Assembly (NCBI RefSeq): GCF_004168625.1
Contig: NZ_SDWW01000006.1
Span: 1-64,000 of the forward strand
DNA: 64,000 nt
Direction of reading: 5' to 3'
Source of the DNA: Pengzhenrongella frigida
GTDB lineage: Bacteria > Actinomycetota > Actinomycetes > Actinomycetales > Cellulomonadaceae
A program made the translations under genes and the position numbers. The notes below the pieces were generated by a model. The model was not told the DNA's origin and searched no databases. It saw nothing but the letters and a program-made list of their open reading frames with translations. Position 1 is the first letter of the stretch. Every line of letters starts with the position of its first letter. Below, one piece after another: positions 33,646-41,808 of the stretch.

Positions 33646-36411
33646 TCAGGTGAGGGCCGCCAACCGGCGCGCGGCCATCGCGCTCTTCGTGCCGGCACGT
33701 CCCGCCGCCAGGGCCGCCACGGCCGCCGGAAGCGGGACACGGACGCGATGTGACTCGGCAAGGACGGCCGCCAGCTCGATGATCGCGCCCCCGCCGGGCG
33801 TCGTCGGCGCGATCGTCAGCAGCCGGGCGGACGCGGCGAGCACGGTGTGCGCGGCGTGGTCCGAGATCCCGCTGGCGTCCCGCAGGGTCGACACCAGCCG
33901 GTTCACCTTGACCCGCTTCTCCACCACGAGCACCTCGGCCTGCGCGCCCAGCGCCGTCCCGTCGAGCAGGCCGTGGGACGCGCATCGGGCGATCGCTTCG
34001 GCCGCCCGGGATCGCACGGTGGCGTCCCGGAAGCCCGCGGCCAGGCCGAGCGCCGACAGCGACGGCGCGCCCAGCGGGGCCGAGGCGGCGCCGATCGCGT
34101 CGAGCAGCGGCCCGACGCCGGCCGTCGGCTTCTCGTCCCACGAGAGGAGCAACGGGTGAGCATGGGCGGCCAGGACGTCGGTGTCGAACGGGGTCAGACC
34201 GGCCCACAGCCCGAGGGTGGCCTCGTGCTGCGGCTCCCACGTCGCCTCGTCGACGTAGCTGCCGTGCTGCCGCACCGTGGAGGACAGGTCCAGGACGCCC
34301 CGGACCGGGTCGGTCACGGTGCCGGGCGTCGAGGAGTCGTCGAGCCACGCAAGCGTCTCGTGACCCGCGAACGAGCGGAACCGGCCGCCGAGCCCTGGTG
34401 TCACCGTCCGGCGCCAGCGCGGCGAGCGCTGCGCCAGCAGGTCGAGCCGGGCGTCGTCGTCGTCGGCCAGGACCCCGGCGGACAGCACCGCCGCCCGGTC
34501 GCCCGGGGCGATCCGGAGCAGGGCGGTGCCGCGGTCGTGCGGACGGCCGCCCGCTGCGCCAGCGACGGTGCGCAGCCGCGCGAGCACCTCGTCGGGGTCG
34601 ATCGTCCAGTCGCCGCGGGTCGGGGTCGACAGCAGCAGGGCGGGTCCTTCGCGCAGGGTCACGGTGACCTCGTGCAGGCGCGCGACGGCCAGGATCGACG
34701 GGGTCCACGCGGGCTCCTGCGCCGTCCACCACCAGGCGCTGGGCAGGGCCGCCAGCCGACCTTCGCCGAGGTTCTGGTGCATGGGCACCTCGCGCACGGC
34801 GGTTCCCGGCGGGGCCGAGGCCCGGTCCGGGGCGCTGCCGTGCAGCTGATAGCCGCGGCACTGGGTGGACGGCGGGCCGTCATCCAGCCAGCGGACGACG
34901 AGGTCGGCGATGCGGCGGCGCACGTTCAGGTCCATCTCGTCGACGACGGACTCACCCACCTTGCGGGCCCGCTTCGACAACGCGCGTGCGCTCGAGGGGA
35001 GCTCGGCCCGCAGCCGGACCACGGCCTCGAGGGCGCGCTCGATCTCGAGAGCCGGCGCCGGTTCCTCGAGCAGGTGCGCGAACACCTCGGCGAGCTCGCG
35101 GACGTCGGCGATCGCGGTCACCGCCTCCGGCGCCGGGAGGTCGATCGGGACGGGGCAGACCGCGGGCCTGGCCGGTGCCGTCGGCAGCGCCGCAGGGGCG
35201 AGGGTCCCGAGGGTCGCCCGGAGCTCGGGCCACGGCGCCGGCAGCGCCTGCGTGATCGCGGCGCGGACGCCTTCCCGAGCGTCATCGTCGAGGTGCCGGG
35301 CACAGTCGTGCAGGAGCCGTGCCGTGCGCAGGGCCAGGTCGGCGCGCTCGGGATCGAGGGTGGGTGCCACGACGACGGCGATGGCGGGGGCCAGGGCCGG
35401 GTCGGACGCCAGGATGCGGGCGAGCAGGGCGAGGTGAGCCACCACCGACTTCCGGTCGGCGCGGACCAGCACGTCGGCCGAGGCATCCACGAGCGCTCGC
35501 GCATCGAGCCGCCCGTCAGCCAGCAGCTCGCCGAGCACCTGCTGGGCGAAGGTCACCGTGACGAGCGGATGGGCGGCGAGCAGCCGGAGGTAGGCGTACT
35601 GGCGGTCACGGCGCTCGGAGGCGGTCACGCCCAGTCTCCCGTGCAGCGCGAGGAAGCCGGCCGCATCGCGATCGGGCAGGCCCGCGCCCAGCGCCCGCAG
35701 GCTGGCGTCGATCGCCCGCACGCGCGTGCCCGGGTCGCCCGTGCCCAGAGCGGTCAGCAGCCCGGCCCAGTGCTCGTCGCGGCGAGGTCCGCCACCGCCA
35801 GGTCCGCCACCGCCGGTCAGCGCTGCGCCCGCCTCTTCGGTGCTGAACGCCCGCCAGAGCAGCGGGACCAGTCCGGGGTCGGCCTGGGCCGCCTGGTCGA
35901 GCGGGCCGCGCACCGCCTCGAACAGCCAGGAGACGTAGCGGGGATCGGTCGGCTCCGCGACCATGCCCGCGCGCACCATCGCCCGCAGCAGCCGCCACCG
36001 GGGGCGCTTGTCGAGCCAGTCATCGGCGGCGAAGAGCGCCACGGCGAACCGCTCGAGCCAGCCGTCCGGTCGCTGGCCGAGCACGGGCAGGAGCCAGTCC
36101 TCGTGCTCCCAGGAGCCCCGACCCATCCCTACCGCGAGCGCGGCGGCCCGGGGCGAGGGCACGGTGCCGAGCTGCGCCGCGAGCCGCGCCGCGGAGTCGC
36201 TGGTGCCGCGGAGGAGCTCGGTGGTCGCCCAGGACGACGTGCCCGAGTCGATCGCGGCGGCGAGGCGGGCACGCTCGGCCTCCGTCGCGCCGTCGAGCAC
36301 CGCCACCACGTCGGGGACCCGGTCATCGACGATCGCCCGCACGACCAGGTCCATACGGTTCGGGGGTTCGCCCGACGATGCGTCGGCCCGGCCGGGACGC
36401 CACCAGCTCAC
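33646..36411 (-). CDS. DUF6493 family large helical protein
   Basis: A 921-residue soluble, Ala/Leu-rich, mainly helical protein with HEAT-like repeated helices over its first 480 residues. It fits the DUF6493 family in size and in its adjacency to a SWIM-domain gene. A middle region (about 570-700) is less helical. The chosen GTG at 36411 overlaps the stop of the SWIM gene (GTGA), implying coupled translation; an ATG at 36354 is an alternative. No catalytic motif is recognisable. A scaffold role with the SWIM protein is inferred. Confidence 0.65.
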   Translation of the reverse strand: MSWWRPGRADASSGEPPNRMDLVVRAIVDDRVPDVVAVLDGATEAERARLAAAIDSGTSSWATTELLRGTSDSAARLAAQLGTVPSPRAAALAVGMGRGSWEHEDWLLPVLGQRPDGWLERFAVALFAADDWLDKRPRWRLLRAMVRAGMVAEPTDPRYVSWLFEAVRGPLDQAAQADPGLVPLLWRAFSTEEAGAALTGGGGPGGGGPRRDEHWAGLLTALGTGDPGTRVRAIDASLRALGAGLPDRDAAGFLALHGRLGVTASERRDRQYAYLRLLAAHPLVTVTFAQQVLGELLADGRLDARALVDASADVLVRADRKSVVAHLALLARILASDPALAPAIAVVVAPTLDPERADLALRTARLLHDCARHLDDDAREGVRAAITQALPAPWPELRATLGTLAPAALPTAPARPAVCPVPIDLPAPEAVTAIADVRELAEVFAHLLEEPAPALEIERALEAVVRLRAELPSSARALSKRARKVGESVVDEMDLNVRRRIADLVVRWLDDGPPSTQCRGYQLHGSAPDRASAPPGTAVREVPMHQNLGEGRLAALPSAWWWTAQEPAWTPSILAVARLHEVTVTLREGPALLLSTPTRGDWTIDPDEVLARLRTVAGAAGGRPHDRGTALLRIAPGDRAAVLSAGVLADDDDARLDLLAQRSPRWRRTVTPGLGGRFRSFAGHETLAWLDDSSTPGTVTDPVRGVLDLSSTVRQHGSYVDEATWEPQHEATLGLWAGLTPFDTDVLAAHAHPLLLSWDEKPTAGVGPLLDAIGAASAPLGAPSLSALGLAAGFRDATVRSRAAEAIARCASHGLLDGTALGAQAEVLVVEKRVKVNRLVSTLRDASGISDHAAHTVLAASARLLTIAPTTPGGGAIIELAAVLAESHRVRVPLPAAVAALAAGRAGTKSAMAARRLAALT

Positions 36412-37751
36412 GTGGGATTGCCGCCCGTCGGTCCGCTCGGACTGCTCAACCGCACCGCGAGGACGTGCTTGCAGGGGCCACGCGCGCCGCGATGCTTCCC
36501 GTACCAGGCGCAGGTGCACCGATCCGTGTCATCGACGCCGAGGCGCACCGCGTAGTCCACGCCTGCGCTCCGGACCAGCACGTCCTCGCCGACCGCGTGC
36601 ACCGCGCCGTCCGCCGCCAGGGTGCGGGCGGCCTCGAGCCGGGGGTTTGCCCGCGGCACGGCCCGCAGGTCGAACGGGAGCAGTCGGGGGAAGAACCGCT
36701 GCTCGGCCGGGTCGTACCCGAGCTGACCGTTCGCGGCCCGGACGGCGTCGCTGTCGGTGTCGGTGCCGGCATGGGCCTGCGCCAGATCGTCGAGCAGAGC
36801 GCCCTCACCCGAGAACCCGCGGGACGCCTGGGGGCTCAGCCCCAGGACGAACCGCGCATGGGGGAGGAGAAGCTCCCAGCAGCTCGCCACCGGCTCGGAC
36901 CGCGGGTCGACCGCCTCGCCGTACACGCGCAGACCGGTGGCCAGTCGGAGGAGGGGCTCCAGGACCCGCAGCCGTTCCGGTCCGCCGAGGCACACCGATC
37001 CCGCCGCCGGGCGGCTCGCCAGCCGCAGGCCGCCGCCCGCCACCGCGCTCGCCCACACCGCCCGGGTGCTCGCGCTCGAACGCGGCAAGCCACGAACGAA
37101 GCGGCGGGCCGCGCCGGCATCGAGCTCGTGCCGCAAGGTCATCCGGCTCGCCGCGGCCTGCTGCGCCCCCAACGACGAGATCCAGCGCACCGGCAGGTCG
37201 ACCCTGCGCTCGACGGCGCTGCCGTCGAGGGTGCGTACCGCGACGTCGTCGCGCCCAACCTGGAGCTGCATCGGGTCGGTCCGGACCACCTGGCCGAGCA
37301 GGGCCCGCAGCTCGCCGTTCACGTCGATGTTGGTCGTGCCGTGCCGAGCGCGCGTGGTGTCCAGTCCGCCGGGCAGCACGTCCAGCCGCGCGTAGACGCC
37401 GCAGCACGCCGAGAGGCTCTCGAACCGGAGGTGACCGGACTCGGCGGTGATGATCGGGTCCGCGAACGCGAGCCGCCGCGCGAGCCCCGGCGGCAGGTAG
37501 TACCGGGTCCGGGCGACCTCCGCGACGCGCAGCAGACCGGCCGCGACGACGTCGGCGCGCTCGGCGCTGCCGGTGAAGAACGGGTCCGCGCCGTACTCGT
37601 CGTGGGCCGGTGCACCGGATGCCGTCGCAGCCGGGGCCGGGTCGCCCGTGCCGGTGAGCGCGGTCTCCAGCCGCACCGTCGGCTGCCCGTCGACGAGCTC
37701 ACCGCGGGATCGAGCCACGTACCGGTAGTGCTGCACCACGGTGTCGGCCAT
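36408..37751 (-). CDS. SWIM zinc-finger protein
   Basis: A 447-residue protein with a C-terminal SWIM zinc finger, CTCAWYGKHRGARGPCKHVLAV (CxC...CxH, about residues 412-433). The preceding 400 residues form a variable domain without a known catalytic motif. SWIM fingers bind DNA or protein. In many actinobacteria this gene sits with DUF6493, MoxR-type AAA and VWA genes; here only DUF6493 accompanies it. ATG at 37751, ribosome binding site weak. Divergent from the BTAD regulator. Confidence 0.75.
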   Translation of the reverse strand: MADTVVQHYRYVARSRGELVDGQPTVRLETALTGTGDPAPAATASGAPAHDEYGADPFFTGSAERADVVAAGLLRVAEVARTRYYLPPGLARRLAFADPIITAESGHLRFESLSACCGVYARLDVLPGGLDTTRARHGTTNIDVNGELRALLGQVVRTDPMQLQVGRDDVAVRTLDGSAVERRVDLPVRWISSLGAQQAAASRMTLRHELDAGAARRFVRGLPRSSASTRAVWASAVAGGGLRLASRPAAGSVCLGGPERLRVLEPLLRLATGLRVYGEAVDPRSEPVASCWELLLPHARFVLGLSPQASRGFSGEGALLDDLAQAHAGTDTDSDAVRAANGQLGYDPAEQRFFPRLLPFDLRAVPRANPRLEAARTLAADGAVHAVGEDVLVRSAGVDYAVRLGVDDTDRCTCAWYGKHRGARGPCKHVLAVRLSSPSGPTGGNPT

Positions 37752-37903
37752 GCGGGTCCATCGGCACCCCGGCGCGCGGACGTGAGGGGCGCCGACGTGA
37801 GCGGTCGACCTTCTCCCGAAGCAGGGCACTGGTGCACGATGGTGGCGACATCCCTGCGCCGGCGTGGCCGGACCGCACCAGACGGTGAGCCCTGGAGGTG
37901 CTC

Positions 37904-39703
37904 ATGGTCGCCCGGATCAACCTGCTCGGCCCGCCGTCTATCGAACGTGCCGGTGCGCCCGTCGCGCCGCCGCGGGGAAGCAAGGCGTGGGCGCTGCTCG
38001 CCTACCTGGCGTTGACCGACGGGCCGGTCCCGCGCTCGCGGCTGATGGACCTGCTGTTCGACGAGGCCGACGACCCGGCCGCGGCCCTGCGGTGGAGCCT
38101 GTCGCAGCTGCGCCGGGCGCTCGCGGGCGTGGCCGACGTCGGCGGCGACCCGCTCCGGTACGAGCCGCACGCCGGCACGGTGGTCGACGTCGACGTGCTC
38201 GCGCACGGTTCGTGGGTCGAGGCGCTCATGCTGCCCGGGTTCGGGGGCGGGCTGCTCGAGGGGGTGACCCCGCGGGTGGGGGCGGCGTTCGACCTGTGGC
38301 TGTCGACCGAGCGGCGTCGCACCGCCGGGCAGCGAGCCGCGATCTTGCAGGAGGCCGCACACAGCCGGCTGGCCCGCGGTGACGTCGCCTCGGCCGTCGA
38401 TCTGGCCGGTCGGCTCGTCGCCGCCGAACCGCTCACCGAGCGCAGCCTCGAGCTGCTGGTGCGGGCCCTCGTGGCGGGCGGGGACCACGCCGCCGCTGTC
38501 GAACGGGTGCGGGACTGCCGCGCGCTGTTCCTGCGCGAGCTGGGCACGGCGCCGTCGTCGGCCCTCGACGAGGCGCTGCGGCGCCGGCCCGCGTCGGGGA
38601 CGACCCGGACGGCGGCAGCGGTGGATGCGGCGATCGAGGGCGGGGTGGGGGCCGCCCACGTCGGGGCCTACGAGCGCGCGGTGGAGCTGCTGCGGTCCGC
38701 GGTCGACGGTTCGCGCGCGCTCGAGGACGGGCCCCTGCTGGCTCGCTCGCTCGGTGAGCTCGGCGGAACGCTGGTGCGCGGGGTGCGGGGGAGCGACGAG
38801 GAGGCCGTCGGGGTGCTGCACGAGGCCTCCGCGATGGCCCGGGACCTCGGCGCGCGGGGGGTCGCGGCGAAGGCTGCCCTGGAGCTCGGCCACGTCGAGC
38901 TGCTGCGCGCGCACTACCCGCGGATGGAGGTCTGGTTCGACCGCGCCACGGCATTGGCCGACGACGACGCGCACCTGCTCGCCTGGGTGGGTGTCTACGC
39001 GGGGCTCGGTCGGACCGACCAGGCGGACTACCCCCGCGCCGCCCGCACGCTGGATCGGGCCGTCGAGCGGGCCCGGTCGGTCGGCGACCAGCGCGCCCTG
39101 GCCTACGCCCTGACCGGGCTCGGCCGGCTGCGGCTGCTCCGGGCCGAGCTCGACGCCGCCCGCTCGGCGCTCGACCTGGCCTGCGCGACCGCCGACGAGC
39201 TCGGGTGGACCGCCTTCCTCCCCTTCCCGCGGGCGCTGCGCGCGGAGGTGGCGATGGCGCGCGGCGACCTGGACGGGGCCGCGGAGGCGTTCGACAGGTC
39301 GTATGCGTTGGCCTGCCAGGTGGGCGACCCGTGCTGGGAGAGCTACTCGCTGCGGGGCCGGGGACTGCTGGCGGCGACCGTGCACGACGACGCGCTGGCG
39401 CTCGACCTGCTCCTCGAGGCGCCGGCGGCGTGTCGGCGGCAGCGGGTCACCCACAACTGGGTCGAGGGCCACTGCCTGGACGCGCTGTGCCGGTTCGCCG
39501 TGAGCCGGGGTCTGGCGGGTGCGCCGGGCTGGGTCGACGAGCTCGACGAGTTCGCCTCGCGGCGGGGGATGCGCGAGCTGGTCGCGCGGGCGGCGGTGCA
39601 TCGCTGCGACCAGGGGCAGGACGGCGCGCGCGAGCTCGCTGCGGTGCTGGTCGCCGGGATCGACAACCCGGCGCTCGCCGGCGAGGTGACGTCTCGGGCC
39701 TAG
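37904..39703 (+). CDS. BTAD/TPR transcriptional regulator (AfsR/SARP-like)
   Basis: A 599-residue regulator. An N-terminal winged-helix DNA-binding domain (about 1-90, with SKAWALLAYLALTDGPVPRSRL) is followed by the bacterial transcriptional activator domain (about 95-240, ending RELGTAPSSALDEALRR) and a long TPR-type helical repeat region to the C-terminus. No NB-ARC ATPase is present. The ATG at 37904 is preceded by GGAGGTG. It stands 134 bp upstream of a methyltransferase gene, a common pairing in actinobacteria, so it may activate that gene. Confidence 0.8.
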   Translation: MVARINLLGPPSIERAGAPVAPPRGSKAWALLAYLALTDGPVPRSRLMDLLFDEADDPAAALRWSLSQLRRALAGVADVGGDPLRYEPHAGTVVDVDVLAHGSWVEALMLPGFGGGLLEGVTPRVGAAFDLWLSTERRRTAGQRAAILQEAAHSRLARGDVASAVDLAGRLVAAEPLTERSLELLVRALVAGGDHAAAVERVRDCRALFLRELGTAPSSALDEALRRRPASGTTRTAAAVDAAIEGGVGAAHVGAYERAVELLRSAVDGSRALEDGPLLARSLGELGGTLVRGVRGSDEEAVGVLHEASAMARDLGARGVAAKAALELGHVELLRAHYPRMEVWFDRATALADDDAHLLAWVGVYAGLGRTDQADYPRAARTLDRAVERARSVGDQRALAYALTGLGRLRLLRAELDAARSALDLACATADELGWTAFLPFPRALRAEVAMARGDLDGAAEAFDRSYALACQVGDPCWESYSLRGRGLLAATVHDDALALDLLLEAPAACRRQRVTHNWVEGHCLDALCRFAVSRGLAGAPGWVDELDEFASRRGMRELVARAAVHRCDQGQDGARELAAVLVAGIDNPALAGEVTSRA

Positions 39704-39837
39704 TCCTGGCCGTACCTCTCGGGCCGCGTCCGGCGTCACACGGTTCGGCACACGATCGCGCCCGAGGATCGGCGGTGTCCCGAACACGAGCGGCCCGCCC
39801 CCGCAGGGCACGGCCGTCGCCACGAGAGGAAGCCGAC

Positions 39838-40719
39838 ATGACCGAGATGACCGACACCCGAGCGCTCGACACCCGCGCGCTCGCCACCGGAGCGATCGAC
39901 ACCGAGGCCGACCGCGCCCTGAAGGCCAAGCACCGCGCGATGTGGGCGCTGGGTGACTACCCGACGCTGGCCGCGGAGATCATCGCCGACCTCGGGCTCG
40001 CCCTGGTCAGGGCGAGCGCGATGCGACCCGGGGACCGGGTCCTGGACGTCGCTGCCGGTGCGGGTAACGCCGCGATCCCCGCGGCGCTGGCCGGTTCGCG
40101 GGTGGTGGCCAGCGACCTGACCCCCGAGCTGCTCGAGCACGGCCAGCGACAGGCTGCGGCGCGGGGCGCCGAGCTGGAGTGGCACGTGGCCGACGCCGAG
40201 GCGCTGCCGTACGCGGACGGCGAGTTCGACACCGTGGTGTCCTGCGTCGGGGTGATGTTCGCTCCGCACCACCAGGTGGCGGCCGACGAGCTCGTGCGGG
40301 TCTGCCGTCCCGGGGGCACGATCGCCCTGCTCAGCTGGACGCCGTCGGGGTTCATCGGCCAGATGTTCGCCACGATGAAGCCGTTCGCGCCGGCGCCCCC
40401 GCCCGGCGCGCAGCCACCGCCGCTGTGGGGCACGGAGGACCACGTGCGCACGCTGCTCGGCGACCGGGTCACCGACACCACCGCGACCCGCGAGCACCTC
40501 ACGGTCGACCACTTCGGGCAGCCCGAGGAGTTCCGGGACTACTTCAAGGCCCGGTACGGCCCGACGATCGCGGTGTACCGCGCCATCGCCGACGACCCCG
40601 AGAAGGTCGCCGCCCTGGACCGGGACCTCGCCGACCTCGCCCGGCGGCACGACCGCGGCACCACCACGACCTCGATGCAGTGGGAGTACCTGCTGTTCAC
40701 GGCCCGCAAGAATCCCTGA
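39838..40719 (+). CDS. Class I SAM-dependent methyltransferase
   Basis: A 293-residue methyltransferase with a UbiE-like layout: MRPGDRVLDVAAGAGNAAIPAALAG as motif I (about residues 60-85), then VVASDLTPELLEHGQ, then ALPYADGEFDTVVSCVGVMF, then VRVCRPGGTIALLSWTPSGF. GAGAGGAAG precedes the ATG. The C-terminal half has a Pro-rich loop APAPPPGAQPPP that likely covers the active site. The substrate is unknown. It lies downstream of the BTAD regulator and probably depends on it. Confidence 0.8.
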   Translation: MTEMTDTRALDTRALATGAIDTEADRALKAKHRAMWALGDYPTLAAEIIADLGLALVRASAMRPGDRVLDVAAGAGNAAIPAALAGSRVVASDLTPELLEHGQRQAAARGAELEWHVADAEALPYADGEFDTVVSCVGVMFAPHHQVAADELVRVCRPGGTIALLSWTPSGFIGQMFATMKPFAPAPPPGAQPPPLWGTEDHVRTLLGDRVTDTTATREHLTVDHFGQPEEFRDYFKARYGPTIAVYRAIADDPEKVAALDRDLADLARRHDRGTTTTSMQWEYLLFTARKNP

Positions 40720-40762
40720 GAACCGAGCAGCCGGTGGTCGGCCGCTGAGCGCTTCACGTGAT

Positions 40763-40786
40763 TCGTCGGGTATTCGTGATGAATCC
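40763..40786 (+). repeat. Intergenic 24-nt dispersed repeat, copy 2
   Basis: It matches 16310-16333 at 21 of 24 positions, same orientation. This copy has GATTC...GAATC arms at its ends. Confidence 0.4.
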
Positions 40787-40876
40787 TGCACACGTGCCGG
40801 AGTTCAGCGGTTGAGCGGTTTGAGCGGTTCGGCTGATCGGTGGGCACTGTCAGGTCGGGTGGTTCATTCCCCGATA

Positions 40877-40894
40877 GGTTTGCGTTCGCAAACC
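40877..40894. promoter_or_regulatory. Perfect 18-bp palindrome upstream of the AAC(3)-like gene
   Basis: GGTTTGCG-TT-CGCAAACC is a perfect inverted repeat 45 bp before the GTG start. Its location in the promoter/leader suggests an operator for an unlinked repressor, or a leader hairpin. Confidence 0.6.
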
Positions 40895-40939
40895 CCGCAG
40901 GTGTGAGGGGAAAGCTCCCGACCCTCTCAGGGGAGAACA

Positions 40940-41773
40940 GTGGAACCACGACCGGTGACCCGGGCGCGCCTGGTCGACGATCTGCGGGCGCTCGGCGTCC
41001 GAGACGGCATGGTGCTGCTCGTTCATGCATCCCTGTCGTCCATCGGATGGGTGCCCGGTGGGGAGCAGGCGCTGCACGAGGCGCTGGTCGCGGCCGTCGG
41101 CGAGCGCGGGACCCTGGTGATGCCCACCCAGTCCTGGCAGCTGTGCGACCCCGCGTACCTCAACGAGGCGCACGTGCCCGCGGCCTGGTGGCCCGAGATC
41201 CGGGACACGCTGCCGGCGTTCGACCCGGCCCGAACCCCCACGCGCACCATGGGCGCCCTCGCTGAGCTGTTCCGCACCCACCCGGGCACGCTGCGCAGCG
41301 CGCACCCGCACCGCTCGTTCGCCGCCGCCGGACCGCACACCCGCGAGGTCGTGGCGACCCATGACCTCGACTCGCCGGTCGGCGAGCGATCGCCCCTGCG
41401 CGCCCTGGTGGACCTGGGCGGCTGGGTGCTCCTGCTCGGCGTCGGGCACAAGAAGAGCACGACCCTGCACCTCGCGGAGCACCGCTGCGACTACCCGGGC
41501 AAGCACACGGTCCGCAACACCGCCCCGATCCTGGTCGACGGGACCCGGACCCGCGTGGGGTGGGAGGAGCTGTGGGTGGCCGACGACGACTTCGACCAGG
41601 TCGGTGCGGAGTTCGCCGCGAGCAGCGGTCTGGTCCGCAGCGCCCAGGTCGGGCACGCCGATGCCCTGCTGATGCCGCAACGTGACCTCGTGGAGTTCGC
41701 CGCGTCGTGGTTCCCGCGGCACCGTGACGCCGCAGCCTTCTCGCAGGACTCCACCGCCTGGAACGCCCGCTGA
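40940..41773 (+). CDS. AAC(3)-family N-acetyltransferase
   Basis: A 277-residue member of the aminoglycoside 3-N-acetyltransferase family. Family stretches are VLLVHASLSSIGWVPGG near the N-terminus, PTRTMGALAELFRTHPGTLRS, SAHPHRSFAAAGP with the conserved His, and LLLGVGHKKSTTLHLAEHR. It uses acetyl-CoA and could modify aminoglycosides; many chromosomal members have other substrates, so resistance is not established. GTG start with GGGGAG upstream. The promoter region contains a perfect palindrome. Confidence 0.8.
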   Translation: MEPRPVTRARLVDDLRALGVRDGMVLLVHASLSSIGWVPGGEQALHEALVAAVGERGTLVMPTQSWQLCDPAYLNEAHVPAAWWPEIRDTLPAFDPARTPTRTMGALAELFRTHPGTLRSAHPHRSFAAAGPHTREVVATHDLDSPVGERSPLRALVDLGGWVLLLGVGHKKSTTLHLAEHRCDYPGKHTVRNTAPILVDGTRTRVGWEELWVADDDFDQVGAEFAASSGLVRSAQVGHADALLMPQRDLVEFAASWFPRHRDAAAFSQDSTAWNAR

Positions 41774-41808
41774 CGTCTGGCTGAGCTGATACTCAACGAA
41801 GGAACTTC

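Noticed and set aside
40940-41773. Acquired aminoglycoside resistance gene
   Set aside because: Codon use and GC match the neighbours, and no integron or transposon features are present; it looks like a chromosomal family member.
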